64,000 nucleotides of DNA from Hippopus hippopus (GCA_946811185.2 OX328110.1:15430456-15494455); one strand, 5' to 3'. Shown: positions 1 to 11,242, numbered from the stretch's first letter. Made by a program: numbers and translations. The notes: generated by a model not told the origin, from the letters alone.

Positions 1-80
1 AACTTCATTCGACTGTTTAAGGGTTAAACCGACAGTTAAATTGCTAGTGCGACAAATTAAAGGTGGGTATTTAGATTTTT
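1..80. repeat. Minisatellite, partial
   Basis: Opening end of the TTCGACTGTTTAAGGGTT-type array that resumes at 600. The stretch 81-600 between them is A/T-rich and holds a CCTTAAAAGGCTACGTAGCC hairpin near 198-226, but nothing gene-like. Confidence 0.6.
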
Positions 81-599
81 CACATCTCACCAAATTAAAA
101 AATATATATTACTGAAATTTATATGAAAAAACAATACAAATCATCAATAATTAAGAATCATAAAATTACAAAAAAAAAATTTTTTTTTGATGGTATTGCC
201 TTAAAAGGCTACGTAGCCTCTTAAGGTATTTTTAGATTTCGCGCCAGAAATAAAAAAAAGCATTGTGGGAATGTCAAGTGACTGGCACGTGACTAATGAC
301 GCTTAAATTCCATAACATAACAAACATGTAATTGTTTTCCATAATGTCTTCTTCGGACGCTATGTTTGAAGCTTTGTCTGTGTATTTCCGGTATGTAAAT
401 GAGCGAGTTGCTCATGTAAAAATAGAACGTGTTTCCCGTCGGTGTCGACCTGGGCCGTAGTAAATCTCTAATTTCTCTTGTTGTCGGATGGTTTTCGACT
501 ACTGGGGTTTTATGAGTGAAAATTAAAAGGCTTTGGGAGTATAAGGATGATTTTTTTGTATTTTTGTAAAACTTTCGTCCCAAAATCTGAAGGGCCACC

Positions 600-1080
600 T
601 TTAAGGCTTAACTGGACTGTCTAACTCGAAAATCGACAGTTCAAGGGTTATTTCAACTGTTTATCAATTAATTCGACAGTTCAATGGTTATTTCAGGGAT
701 CGTATATGTATATACGATCCCTGGTTATTTCGACTGTTTAAGAGTCAATTCGACAGTTCAGAGGTTACCATTATTTCAACTGTTTATCGATTAATTCGAC
801 AGTTCAATGGTTATTTCGACTTTTTAACAGTTAATTCGACTGTTCAAGGGTTATTTCTACTGAATAAATGTTGGTTCGACCGTTTAAGAGTTAGTCCGAA
901 ATTAAAGGGTTATTTCGATCGTGTAAGAGTTAGTTCGAAATTAAAGGATTATCTCGACTGTTTAAAGAGATAATTCGAAATTAAAGGGTTATCTCGACTG
1001 TTTAAGACTTAATTCGAAATTAAAGGATTATTTCGACTGTTTAAGACTTAATTCAACAGTTGAAGGGTTATTTCGACTAA
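600..1080. repeat. Degenerate ~40-bp minisatellite
   Basis: About a dozen head-to-tail units alternating TTATTTCGACTGTTTAAGAG and TTAATTCGACAGTTCAAGGG, with later units changed to TTCGAAATTAAAGGG. Divergence between units is moderate, so the array is old. Scattered units recur near 1455-1530. Confidence 0.85.
695..722. mobile_element. 28-bp perfect palindrome flanked by a 9-bp direct repeat
   Basis: AGGGATCGTATAT, 2-base spacer GT, then the exact reverse complement. It splits a minisatellite unit and is flanked by GGTTATTTC on both sides (686-694 and 723-731). Removing the palindrome and one flank restores a normal unit. This looks like a terminal-repeat-only transposon relic or footprint. 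Confidence 0.6.
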
Positions 1081-1610
1081 ATAGAGGATATTTGATTTTT
1101 TACGGTGAAAGATCGAAATTTATTTCATGCTTTCCGGTAGGTTATCGAGAAATATCGGTGAAATATTTTTTCGATATTTCATGGTTACGACCAGTGAATA
1201 TACCGATTTCTATATTCTAACTCTTCAATTGAAGGCGGAAACAGTTGTTCCCGCGCACTAGTTACCTAGATAAAATGCGCGTGCCTCACAACCAGATGAA
1301 AATATGACGTAATTTACCTTACATTTCTCGCGCTTGACGTAATATTGTAATGCGTTGCTATGCGGAGGGGATACGCCACAGGGAATAACCGAAAAGAACT
1401 GTAATGGATTTTGATTAAATTCCTCCCAAAAAGATTTAAAAGCATGAAATAAATAAAGGTTATTTCGACTGTTGAAGGCTTAGTTCAAATTCAAAGGGTC
1501 ATTTCAACTGTGTAAGGGTTTCAGGGTTTATTCGAAGCAAAAATTTTCGGTCAGAGAAAAAAATCCCAATTGTTGCAACTAGGTCGGAGTACCTCAGAAA
1601 AAACTGGAAA

Positions 1611-1670
1611 GCGTAGATCAAAGATCAGACTGCATGTTCTGTGCAGTCCGATCTTGATCTTCACTGACCA
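1611..1670. repeat. Small palindrome, AGATCA-family
   Basis: TAGATCAAAGATCAGACTGC is followed closely by its imperfect inverse, GCAGTCCGATCTTGATCT. This is one of about ten dispersed copies of a roughly 60-bp hairpin whose loop is a TGT/CGT-type few bases. No target duplication is visible. Confidence 0.6.
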
Positions 1671-1990
1671 CAAATGCTTCCTAAGCTGTATTCATTGGCG
1701 CACTGGTTAAAATGGAAATATATCAATTGTAAGATTTCCAATGTTCGCTATGTTTCCGAAAAAAGAAATTCTTTAAAATCTGAGAAGGCCATAGTTTAGA
1801 TCGAAAATTACTCTTTAATTTTCCTCAAGGACTAAGCTAGATTGATAAAAGATTTTTTAAGCACGAGAGTGAAAAACATTTGAAGGAAACGAAAACTTCT
1901 TTCACAATTTTGAAAAGCACTGTAGAAAAAGTAGCGAAGGTTTAGTCAATGAATGACAAGTGTTCCCTCTCCCACACTGTTTTCGTTGTG

Positions 1991-1995
<5 letters not shown>

Positions 1996-2026
<31 letters not shown>
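1996..2026. repeat. (GA)n microsatellite
   Basis: Uninterrupted GA dinucleotide run of about 15 units. No gene-like sequence in 1670-2230. Confidence 0.95.
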
Positions 2027-2028
<2 letters not shown>

Positions 2029-2239
2029 TACAACAAAAAGAAATAAACAACAAACAATCAACTAAATTATCAACGATATTGGCAACAAGATTTCTGTCTA
2101 GGTACAGTCCCTGTATTGTACCTCTAACTAATGGATTTTCCGTTAGACTATTCTATTATACGTGCTAACATGGTAACAGCTTGTTCATATGCACAGTGTC
2201 CGTCCGTCAATAATTCTTTTTGTCCCTCCTTGTAAAGTT

Positions 2240-2460
2240 GATTCACTACCAAACAATCCCATATTTCAACGATCCTAAGAGGGACGGCCTTTAAAAAACA
2301 TTGTGAGAAAAGGAGAAAATGCTGGCTACCATCATTTTCTCCTTTTCTCGCAGTGTTTTTATGCTATTAAAGACAAGTCCGAAACCCTTAGCAACCTTTA
2401 TTTTTTCAGTTTGGACATATATAATGCTATGTTTTTCCATCTGGTAAGATTTAAGCCTTA
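2240..2460. mobile_element. TTAA-MITE copy, diverged
   Basis: Recognised by ACATTGTGAGAAAAGGAGAA, its near inverse, and the TGGTAAGATTTAA end. The central palindrome is broken by CTACCATCATT. See the entry at 12077 for the family description. Confidence 0.6.
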
Positions 2461-2523
2461 ACCTGCTAATTGAGGTAAATGGACTGACTGACTGACCGAC
2501 TGACTGATTGATCGAATGAACTG

Positions 2524-2700
2524 ATTGTATGGTGCTTAACGCCGTTTTTAACTTTATTTCAGTTATATCGCAGCAGCCGGTGCATCTGTCCATGCTTTCC
2601 TGGAGTTTCTTTTACCAGTACTCCACACAATATTCTTTCCATGCCACTGGCTGCTTTCCCACATATCCATCGTCGAAACAATAGTAAGCAGTGAGACTGT
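2524..2700 (-). mobile_element. SINE fragment (core and tail)
   Basis: Reads on the minus strand into GGCGTTAAGCACCATACAAT next to a GACT/GATT tail. The tRNA-like head is missing. Followed by an AATCATTGTG...CAATG MITE-like end to 2770. Confidence 0.6.
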
Positions 2701-2898
2701 TTTTTAAAATCATTGTGCTCTGAACAATCAATTTTTCCTTTTGCAGCAATGTTTTCGTTTTTATCCATTAATAAATTCTTGTTGATTATTCACATTGTAT
2801 AAAAAATGTTTAATTTTGGGTTTTTCTGCTGCAAACTAGTTCCAGACGGTAACGAGTAAATGCGTTTTTATCAATCAATGTACATGTACATGGACATT

Positions 2899-2970
2899 AC
2901 TACTACTACTGCTACTGCTACTATGACTACTACTACTACCACTCATACTACTACTACTGCTACTACACAA
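2899..2970. repeat. (CTA)n microsatellite
   Basis: Imperfect ACT/CTA trinucleotide run, immediately before a SINE fragment. Confidence 0.9.
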
Positions 2971-2987
2971 CTACTTATAATACCGCT

Positions 2988-3163
2988 GACCATTGCTTCG
3001 ACGAGGGTAATGTTGCAAAGCAGCCAGTGGCTTGAAAAGAAAATTGTGTGGAGTACTGGTAAAAGAAACTCCAGGAAAGCATAGGTGCACTAGCCGCCGC
3101 GGTATCATTGAAATAGTCTTGAAAACGGTGTTAAACACCATACAGTCAATCAATAAACATAGT
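2988..3163 (+). mobile_element. SINE fragment, plus orientation
   Basis: Contains the core CAGCCAGTGGCTTGAAAAGA, GGAGTACTGGTAAAAGAAAC, and the tail ...GGTGTTAAACACCATACAGT then CAATCAAT. Head lost. Confidence 0.65.
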
Positions 3164-3164
3164 T

Positions 3165-3360
3165 ATGGCTCCATAAGATTCATTTTGTCCAACAACCGAC
3201 TGAATCATGAGGTAGAATGGTCATTGGACATACAGGAAATGTATCCATTGCGAAAAGGGTTGACTAATATCAGCCTGTGAGGACTGCTTAAGCGGATATG
3301 GGTCGGTACTTTTTGCAGATGCATAAAACCCCCTTTTCACAAAGCATGGCTCAAATCCGT
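3165..3360. mobile_element. Foldback element with GCAGGCTGA-type core, degenerate
   Basis: Holds TCAGCCTGTGAGGACTGCTT, ACTTTTTGCAGATGCAT and the end CCCCTTTTCACAAAGCATGG CTC. Same family as 22395. A poly-C run follows at 3370-3383. No gene seen in 3384-4000. Confidence 0.5.
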
Positions 3361-4009
3361 GACAGAAAACAACCCCCCCCCCCCTCACCCATGGACGTAA
3401 TCCCCAAACTTGCAGACTTTCCACGTGCTTCATTTGGACATGTTTGGTATTCACTGTTGAGTGTGTTAATCGCTTGTTTAAAATGCCTGTTTATGGAATA
3501 GTGTTTGTTTATTTTATTTTTTTCTTTATTTGATGGATTATTTTATCTAAAGATACATTCTGGAAAATAATTAACATGGAGGTGGGTGAATTTGTTGTAG
3601 AGGTTTTCTTCTTCTCCTTTTTAAATCTCTCTCTGGCATGATCCCAGGAATTCGCCACCATGGATTTTGCTGTGCACTTTTGAGGGGGCGGGACGTATAC
3701 GCAGTAAATGTACGGAATGAATGTTGAAATGGTCAATACGCAGGACTTGCGTATTCACCCATTCAACATTCATTCCTTACTTTTCTTGCATTATTTCCTG
3801 AAATTGCCAAGCAAAATCTATAGTGGTGACTTCCCGGGATTATCCCGTCTTTTTTTTGTGTGTGTAGTCATCATCATACTCACTGTTGTCGTCTTCGTCT
3901 CATGTTTTCACCCCATCATCCCCCAACGAGGTTAAAATTAAATGATGGTCGTCGTGATGGGCTTAGTCGGTTATGTAAGGGACTAGAAATTTTAGCAGTA
4001 AGGAGTTCG

Positions 4010-4135
4010 ATGGCCGAGCCCGGTAGCTCAGTTGATGACAACAGGGTTTGAAATTTAGGGGTTATTACGGTCGTGGTTCGATGCCGAGCCCGAAAGCTCA
4101 GTCGTGACGTAAACCGTTTGAGTTTGATTCCTGGC
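4010..4135 (+). mobile_element. tRNA-like SINE head remnants
   Basis: Two decayed A-box-like stretches, CCCGGTAGCTCAGTTGATGA and CCGAAAGCTCAGTCGTGACG, with GTGGTTCGATGCC as a B-box. Not a functional tRNA: the arms do not pair. Confidence 0.45.
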
Positions 4136-4344
4136 TATGCCAAAGGGTTTCTGCATGGCAAAGTAGTTGAGGTATAGGATTCATAGTCCGCCAGTTATGG
4201 GTTTGATCTTCAAGAAGGTGCTTTGCGCGAGTGCCCGCAGGCTTAACTCTTCAAAACACTGCCCTAGTGCCCGTGAGGCGAAGGAAGGCATGAAACACAG
4301 ACATAAATAAGCTGTCGTCGTGATATGACCAAAATGATGTATAA

Positions 4345-4565
4345 AGCATCATGAGCTAGTAATCCGACCTGGAAACTGGAGGCTAGTAACCTGAAGGTCC
4401 TGAGTTCGAGTCTCACTGGAAGCACTGGGTTCCTGAGCAAGACACTTTAGAGCCCAAGCCTAGTACTGGTGAAACCCAGGAAATACATGAATGTGTGGGC
4501 TGTCGCCGTGATATGACTGAAATAATTTTGAAAGCGGCGTGAAACATAATTCAGTCGACCATCCT
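4345..4565 (+). mobile_element. tRNA-headed SINE, second family
   Basis: Head with CTGAGTTCGAGTCTCAC B-box, middle GCAAGACACTTTAGAGCCC and CTAGTACTGGTGAAACCCAG, and core CGCCGTGATATGACTGAAAT ending AAAGCGGCGTGAAAC. Same family as 18603, 25800 and 57553. Confidence 0.75.
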
Positions 4566-4691
4566 CAAGGTGAAATGATTGCCATTGTGGCAGAAATCGT
4601 TTCTCCTAATACTTACATTTAGACACGGGAAAGCAGCCGATAAATTTATCACCGTAGACATCGTTTTAAACTCTTTATCAGACGACAAAAT

Positions 4692-4890
4692 TTTAGTGAT
4701 TGTTTGTATGGAGTTTAACGCCGTTTTAACAGCTTAGGTCACATCAGGGTGGTCAGTGCACCTACGCATGTGTTTCCTGACTTTCTCATACCAGTACTGA
4801 CACAACTTTCTTTCCAAGCCACTGACTACTTTTCTCACATGCGTCAAAGGTGTGAAAGCGGTGTTGAACTCCAATACAAAAAAAATTGTT
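4692..4890 (-). mobile_element. SINE fragment
   Basis: Minus-strand tail and core (GGCGTTAAACTCCATACAAA; CCAGTACTGACACAACTTTC). It ends in a second core-like GTGTGAAAGCGGTGTTGAAC, so two partial copies abut. Confidence 0.55.
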
Positions 4891-5112
4891 TAACTTTTGC
4901 ATACTTCTTGGATCACTACAATCTAAGTAGGTCTTTGTTTTCCACTATTTTGGACTAATAATTGTCGCTTACATTGTAAGCTATAAACATGCAAGTGCTG
5001 TTTTATACTGAATAAAAAAAAAGGGGGGGGGGAATAAGCCATACTCTAGTAAAAGGGGTTTTAATGTATCTCAGTGATGCATTGTACATAGTAGGCCATC
5101 ACATAATAAGAT

Positions 5113-5385
5113 CTATATGGTCTGCAGCATGCGAAAAGGGGCATTCGGACATTTGCGTAAAGTGTCGTCTCGGATCAGCCTGCACAGTCTGCGCAGGCTA
5201 ATCCGAGACGGCACTTTACGTCAATATTAGATTTTGTCCTACAGAAGACTTGCGTGAAATAGAAAATCACACGCCATCGGAAAGTGTCGTCTTGGGTCAG
5301 CCTGCGCGGACTGCGCAGGCTGATCCGAGACGACACTTTACGCAAATGTCCGAATGCCCCTTTTTGCGTGTTGCAAGCCATATAG
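5113..5385. mobile_element. GC-rich double-palindrome foldback MITE, copy 1
   Basis: Ends are inverted: CGAAAAGGGGCATTCGGACA on the left and its complement on the right, about 60 bases each. Inside each arm is a further palindrome (GATCAGCCTGCACAGTCTGC and GCGCAGGCTGATCCGAGACG), so one strand can form a cruciform with two extra hairpins. Copies 2 and 3 are at 24276 and 28233. Confidence 0.85.
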
Positions 5386-5389
5386 TCTA

Positions 5390-5560
5390 ACGATTGACTG
5401 AATCTGGAGGAAGAGTAGTCCTTGGACATGCAGAGAACTTACAAATAACAAAAAAGTTTCGACTCTCGTCAAGCCTGTGCGGACTGCTCAGGCTGACATT
5501 AGACGATACTTTTTGTAGATGCATTAAACCCCCTTTTCACAGAGCATGGCTTAAATGTTA
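5390..5560. mobile_element. Foldback element, CCCCTTTTCACAGAGCATGG end
   Basis: Directly abuts the double-palindrome element. Core is AGCCTGTGCGGACTGCTCAGGCT. The rest of 5560-5870 holds only poly-A/poly-G runs and CAACAACAACGG. Confidence 0.5.
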
Positions 5561-5877
5561 TGTCAATGTATAACCGAATAGTCGCCGTGACATGCTTGTA
5601 CTTTTGAGACATGGTTGCATAACGACAGCCTGGGTTCCAGCCTGATTATTTTTTTATCTATTTTATTTGACTTTACTTTGTTAAAAACAACAACAACGGG
5701 GGGAAAAACGGTTTAGATTGAACGATTGTTTTTGAAGATCTATTTAGACAATGAATGGCTGTTAATCCTTTTAATGTTAAATAACTGAAATGAAGCTTTC
5801 AAGCCAATGGTAAAAACACCAAAATTTGCTATTTCAAAGGTTTTTTTTTTGAGGGGGGGAAGGGGGGGGTCTCCTTA

Positions 5878-5958
5878 TCAGACAGTGTAGATCTATGGTC
5901 AGACTGCACGTTCCGTGCACGGAACCTGCCGTTTGATCTTAGATCTACACTGTCCACA
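5878..5958. repeat. Small palindrome, AGATC-family
   Basis: GTGTAGATCTATGGTCAGAC against GATCTTAGATCTACACTGTC, around a TGCACGTTCCGTGCACGGAAC core with its own dyad. Confidence 0.55.
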
Positions 5959-6266
5959 AAAGGTCCCCGAGTTGCACTTAGCTGCATATGGGTTAAAAAA
6001 TTATTGACGCCTGGACCTAGGCTGAAAAACTTCGTCATAATGTTTTTCACGTTCATTCATGTTTGGTATCATCACCATCAGTATTTTTCAGGGATGTTTT
6101 CAAAGTTATCTGCTGCACACCTGTTTGATTGTGGAGGTGCTGAAATTTTATATATTCAGTTGAAGCGAACGCTTTACCAGACGACAAAAATCATCCCTTA
6201 ACCTGCTAAATACCGAAAAAGTTGCTATTTCAGTCATTTTTCCTGGGGAAAATATCTTTTTATCGG

Positions 6267-6322
6267 ACAGCGTAGATCAAACACCAGACAGCACTGTCTG
6301 ATCTTAATCTATACAGTCCACA
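6267..6322. repeat. Small palindrome, AGATC-family
   Basis: GACAGCGTAGATCAAACACC and GATCTTAATCTATACAGTCC arms around CAGACAGCACTGTCTG, an exact inner dyad. Confidence 0.55.
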
Positions 6323-6373
6323 AAAAGTCATCGAGTCGCGCATACCAGGCTAAGAGTTAAGAATTCGCCCATT

Positions 6374-6560
6374 ATGGCTGACTGCGCAGACGACAGATTA
6401 CACGTCGCTCAAATAATGGGATTTTTCTTTGAAAGTGAAGAAAACGCTGTAGCAATAGAGAAAATGTTGGTTACTATCATTATTTTCTTTCTCCACAATG
6501 TTTTCAAAAGCTATCTCGCTGTGGTTGTTAAAACGCGGGCCAGTTTGGTAGGAAGTTTAG
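6374..6560. mobile_element. TTAA-MITE, badly decayed
   Basis: Retains CAGACGACAGATTACACGTC, GAGAAAATGTTGGTTACTAT and CCACAATGTTTTCAAAAGC in the right order. No clear ends. The following 6660-6750 stretch (GGTCTAATGGTCAGGGGAGT...GAGATCGATACC) looks like a tRNA-like SINE head with no body. Confidence 0.5.
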
Positions 6561-7306
6561 ATTGAAGAACCACGAGGCATTTGTAACGAGACTTCCGGTA
6601 GATTTTTTTTTTCAATGTTTTTACAAGACATTGTATTCAAATATAAACTACAACCATTATCCTATAGGCTCCAAATTGGTCTAATGGTCAGGGGAGTCGA
6701 CTTGGGAACTCGGCAACCCGAGATCGATACCGCACCCAAACTGGAAAAAAAAAACGCAGCTAGAAAAGGGAAAAAAACAGAAAGACACTTGGATAGAGAA
6801 ACAAACTGCTGGATAGAGAACGGGCAAGAAAGACACTTGGGTAGGCGATGGTGGGACACAGGGAAATTACCTTTTACTACTCCGTGTATTTGAAATTATT
6901 AATTTTAATAAAGAGGTGTTTAATAAAAGTTGGATACTAAAGCGATTTTTTAAAACAAGTTTTATAGAACTTGTTTTCTCTATGCAGAAATCAAGTTTCA
7001 GCAAGAAAAACACCAAAGTATAAAAAATATTTTATTACTCGAAATGAATTATTGATGTATACAACAAACATATTACCCAAAGATTAAAATCAACAGCCTT
7101 TAAAAAGAGGGCTTTAGAAACATTGAGCGAAAAGGAGAACATGCTGGTTACCAACATTTTCCCCTTTCCCACAATGTATTCTATCCTTTCACAAACAAGT
7201 ACCATTATTTGAAACATATATGATTTGTTGACAGCAAATGCCCTCAATACAGATTAATTTAAAATTTTGTCATCTGAAAAAGGGTCACTATACAGATAGA
7301 TAATTC

Positions 7307-7523
7307 TTAACTCTGTACCACACAATCTTGACTTTTAATGACCCTGAGGGCAAAGTCTGATGAAAACATTGTGTGAAAAGGAGAAAATGGTGGTAACCAT
7401 TTTCCCGGTGTTTTCACCTCTTTCAGGAGATAATTTTCAACAACTGGGCCAGAGTTCATTCATTGTCTGCAAAAGCTTTGAATTTGCATGAGTCAAAAAT
7501 TTTGTCGTTTGGTAAAGAGTTAA
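7307..7523. mobile_element. TTAA-MITE
   Basis: Both ends sit on TTAA (7307-7310, 7520-7523). Central palindrome partly lost (GAGAAAATGGTGGTAACCAT). A more decayed relative occupies 7075-7290 and another 7560-7720. Confidence 0.75.
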
Positions 7524-7805
7524 ATAAAATCATTAAAAAGGTTGAATCAATCCACCAAATAACAAAATTTTAATTTGTCCAAATTGAAAGACAACAAATT
7601 GAATGTAGCTATGACAGTGGAATCTGTCTCTCAAAAGGTAGAAAACATTGTGGAAAAGAGAAAATGCTGACAAGCACATTAGCCATTTTCTATAATGTTT
7701 TCAAGAACCTTATATAGTACATCTTTTAATTTGAAAAACAATGGCTGGCTTGAGAACAGGTTAAAATCAAGACAGTAACCTCATCATAGTACAGAATATT
7801 TGAAA

Positions 7806-8660
7806 ACTAGAGGCCTTTGAGGGCCTGAAATCGCTCTACTGGCCGTTATTTTGCTAGCATACATTATGAATTATAAATGATGCAAAATAAAAAAAAGACA
7901 AACACACACACAAAGAAATAGTGGGCTTGAACCCACTATGACAGCATAAGTAGGCATGGTGAATTGAATGAAATAGTGAAAAAAAAAATTGAAGTACAAT
8001 TTCTCAAAATCAATTGTTCTGAATCCAAGCAAATTTGATAGGTTTTCAGTGTGCCTTGTATTAAACAACTAGCAAATTTCAAAGAAATGTGACTAATAAT
8101 ACAGACTTTGTTGAGTAAACAATACTGTCAAATGGCTGCTTTTCCTAAACTGATTACTAGATTTTCTAGTTCAATTCCTTGATGAACCAAATAATCTTTG
8201 CAAGTTTCAAAAGAATGGGATCAAAGCTGTGGTGTTCATTGCCTAAACAAGAAATGGAAATTTTCAACTTTAAATGGCTACTCTTCCCATACCAATTGTC
8301 AGAATTTTTTTTCAAAATCAATAGGATTCAAGCTGTTGATGATACACAGCTACCCTGCAAGTTTCACGAAAAGCTGACGACAAATGCAGACTTAATTGCG
8401 TGAACAAGAAATGGAAAATTTCAATTTCAAATAGCTACTTTTCCCATACCGATTGTCAGATTTTTTTTTCAAAATCAATAGGGTTGAAGCTATTGATAAG
8501 AAAAACAAACTGCAAGTTTCATGAAAATCTGACCAAAAATGCAGATTTTATTCCATAAACAAGAAAAAGACTAACAGACGTACGGACGAAAGGACAGACG
8601 GATGACGGAAACAATACCATGACATAAGTTCTGCTGGCTTTCAGCCAGCAGAGCTAAAAA
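7806..8660 (+). mobile_element. HINE-like element, ACTAGAGG family, copy 1
   Basis: Starts ACTAGAGGCCTTTGAGGGCC (hairpin), then TCGCTCTACTGGCC. Interior has imperfect ~130-bp tandem units around CCATACCGATTGTCAGATTT. A GGAC/GACGG stretch near 8570-8605 precedes the 3' hairpin CTGGCTTTCAGCCAGCAGAG ending GAGCTAAAAA. No coding capacity. Flush with the MITE at 8657. Confidence 0.75.
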
Positions 8661-8863
8661 CTCTTTACCACATGATCCCAATTTTTTACTACCCTGAAGA
8701 AGAAGAAACCTTTGGAAAACTGGTTATCAGCATTTTCTTCTTTTCCCACATTGTTTTCCACCCTATCAAAGACAAATTCCATCATTTGAGCCACATTTGA
8801 ATTGTCGTCTGCAAATGCTTTCAATTTCGACGGGTCTAAAATTGTCTTTTGGTACAGAGTTAA
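8657..8863. mobile_element. TTAA-MITE
   Basis: Left end CTCTTTACCACATGATCCC starts at the 3' end of the preceding element. Right end is GGTACAGAGTTAA. A degraded copy (8866-8990) follows, sharing the CTCTTTACCAAATGATG end. Confidence 0.7.
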
Positions 8864-9039
8864 AAATCTCTTTACCAAATGATGAAATTTTGGACTTTTG
8901 AAAGTATTTGCAGACGATAAATTAGATGTGGTTGAAATGATGTGAATTGTCTTTGAAAGGGTAGATAACATGGAGGAAAAGGAGTAAATGTTGCTAACCA
9001 GCAGTTTCACCATTTCTCACTATGCTTTCAAGAGCTTAT

Positions 9040-9267
9040 CTAACTCTCTACCAAACAAAAAGTTTTTAGACTGGTCCAAATTCAAAGGATTTGCAGACAT
9101 CATATTGGATTTAGCTGAAATGATGGTAATTGTCTGTAAAAGTGTAGAAAAACTTGTGGGAAAAGGAGAAAATGCTGGTTACCAGCATTTTCTCCTTTTG
9201 CTACAAGGTTTTCCAAAGGCTTTTTTCTCAGGGCCGTTAAAACTTGGGATTGTGTGGTAAAGGGTTA
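9040..9267. mobile_element. TTAA-MITE
   Basis: TAACTCTCTACCAAACAAAA left, GTGTGGTAAAGGGTTA right. Well-preserved central dyad AATGCTGGTTACCAGCATTT. A remnant lies at 9395-9550. Confidence 0.8.
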
Positions 9268-9597
9268 TCATGTTTTTTTAAAACAATGGCTGGTTTGATA
9301 AAGGTTTAAAATCAAAACTAACATATCACCACTGCACAATATCACCACTGAGCTACCCGGGCGGGCCCCTCAAGACAAGTAAATGTGGCTCAAATGATGG
9401 ATTTGTGTTTGAAAGGTCCAAATGCATGATGGAAATAGGAGAAAAATGCTGAATACCATTATTTTCTCCTTTTCGAAACATGTTTTCTATAGTCTTCTTT
9501 GTCCAAGTCGATAAAAGTTGGATTTTTTGGTAAAAAAGGTTGAGATATACCAACTACATGTACGAAAGGCAGAAAGGATAGATATTTTAAGGAAATA

Positions 9598-10682
9598 AAG
9601 GATAATCAAGTGGTTGTGTGATATTAAAAATCTGTCACTAGAATGGTGTGTGATGCAGTTGAAAAAAAGGAGTCTGAAGGACGAGTTTTTAACCACATCA
9701 AACCCCATTTGAGTGACAGATTTTTAATATCACACACAACCAGTTGATTATCCTATTTATTATATTCCTAATTCACCCTTTGTTTGCTAATAATTTTCAA
9801 GAACGGTACATAGGACTTTTCTTTACAAACACATGATTCATTTTTGGCAGAAGCAGCAGACGCAACAGATAATAAACGCTCGATAAGTGACGTCAACTAT
9901 CTTTCCAAATGAAGGCATGCATGGTTTTGCACCTTTACAATTTAAAACCAGCCATATGGAATTATGAGAAGGAACAGTTAACCCTTTCCTACATGACAAG
10001 TTTAACTCTTTACCACACAACAAAATTTTAGACTAGTACATGTTGATAGCATTTGCAGACAACAAAATAAATGTGATTCAAAAATCGAAATTTGTTTTGG
10101 GAAGGGTAGAAAACATTGTGGGAAATGGAGAAAATGCTGGTTACCAGCATTTTCTCCTTTTCCCATAATGTTTTCACAAGGCTTCTCCTTCAAGGTCATT
10201 AAAAGTCGGCATTGTGTGGTAATGAATTAAGACTATCCCAAATTAAAAACATCTCCAGATTACAAATACTAAATTGGAACAATAGACCTTAGGTTTTCTG
10301 ATAGCAAACAAAACATTATGGAAAAAGGAGAAAATGCTGGTTGGTAGTTTTTTCTTGTTTTTCTACAATATTTTCCAAGAGCTCTCTCCCACATACACTA
10401 CCTTCTTTTCTGGAAATGTTTTCAAAAGATTTCTCCCACAAGGTTGTTAACTCAGGATTGTTTGGAAAGACTGCACTGAAAATTTTTCACTGTGCTATTG
10501 CTTACCAAAGATGTTTGAAGCAGAGACAGAAACACTAGACTGCAAGCAATATAGGAAAAAAAGTAGTTCGGCAAACATTTTAAAACCATATCATCACTAG
10601 TGATGTTATTCACTGTGAAAAACAGAAAAAATACACTGAGAAATCCCAGTAATTCACTGATAGGAATATAATAAAGGCATTT
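9598..10682 (-). repeat. Duplicated segment, copy A (inverted relative to 52303-57268)
   Basis: Read on the minus strand, this matches in order the pieces of 52303-52790, 53944-54030 and 56725-57268 at high identity over several hundred bases. It ends in a foldback (GATAATCAAGTGGTTGTGTG against CAACCAGTTGATTATCC, 9600-9753). It contains one TTAA-MITE (10002-10230) that the other copy lacks. Could be a low-copy transposon or a segmental duplication. Confidence 0.85.
10002..10230. mobile_element. TTAA-MITE with empty-site support
   Basis: TTAACTCTTTACCACACAAC to GTGTGGTAATGAATTAA. The paralogous sequence near 52740-52775 runs from GGGAT to GTCATGT without it. Confidence 0.85.
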
Positions 10683-10685
10683 CAC
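10452..10685 (-). other. Small hydrophobic open frame conserved in two copies
   Basis: 77 codons, reading [16 protein letters not shown] then FFTVNNIT.DD and [18 protein letters not shown]. The paralogous copy at 52305 keeps the frame, including an in-frame size difference of about eight codons. No family recognised. It may be chance in a recent duplicate. Confidence 0.3.
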
Positions 10686-10909
10686 TCTTTAACACACAGT
10701 CCCGAGTTTTAACAATCCAGAAGAAGAAGGCTTTTGAAAACATTGTGGGAAAATGGAGAAAATGCTGGTTACCAGCATTTTCTCCTTTTCCCACAATGTT
10801 TTCTACCCTATCAAGACAGCAATCATCATTTGAGCAACATTCAATTTTTTGTCTGCAAATGCTTTGAATTTGATAGAGTACAAAATTTTGTCGTTAGGTA
10901 AAGAATTAA
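10683..10909. mobile_element. TTAA-MITE
   Basis: CACTCTTTAACACACAGTCC to TTAGGTAAAGAATTAA. Palindromic centre intact over about 60 bases. It borders the duplicated segment exactly, so it may have inserted at the junction. Confidence 0.8.
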
Positions 10910-11177
10910 ACAACATGGAAATTAATGTACAGAAACTGAAATTATACAAACAATGCTCTATGCCCAATACTTAACACACCTAAAGTCAAATCTAAAATAC
11001 ATGCAGCAAAAAAAATCATTGATAATTGAACATTTTTTAACCCACAAAACGCCAAAGTGTACAATACTAACCTTGTTACAATGAGTTATTTCCCTCTGAC
11101 CATTGTAAAACATACTACCATATTTAGAAGAAACAACCCAACCTCACAGCAGCCTTTTGCAACTAGAAATGCCTTTG

Positions 11178-11242
11178 CGTCCAGTGTAGATTAAGATAAG
11201 ACTGCACAAAATGTGCAGTCTGATCTGTGATCTACACTGTTC
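11178..11242. repeat. Small palindrome, AGATC-family
   Basis: CCAGTGTAGATTAAGATAAG, GACTGCACAAAATGTGCAGTC and TCTGTGATCTACACTGTTCG. The flank CAACTAGAAATGCCTTTGCG is shared with the copy at 44941, so the true element is longer than the hairpin. Confidence 0.6.

Noticed and set aside
8179..8403. 74-residue plus-strand open frame
   Set aside because: Lies wholly in the tandem units of the ACTAGAGG element at 7806-8660.
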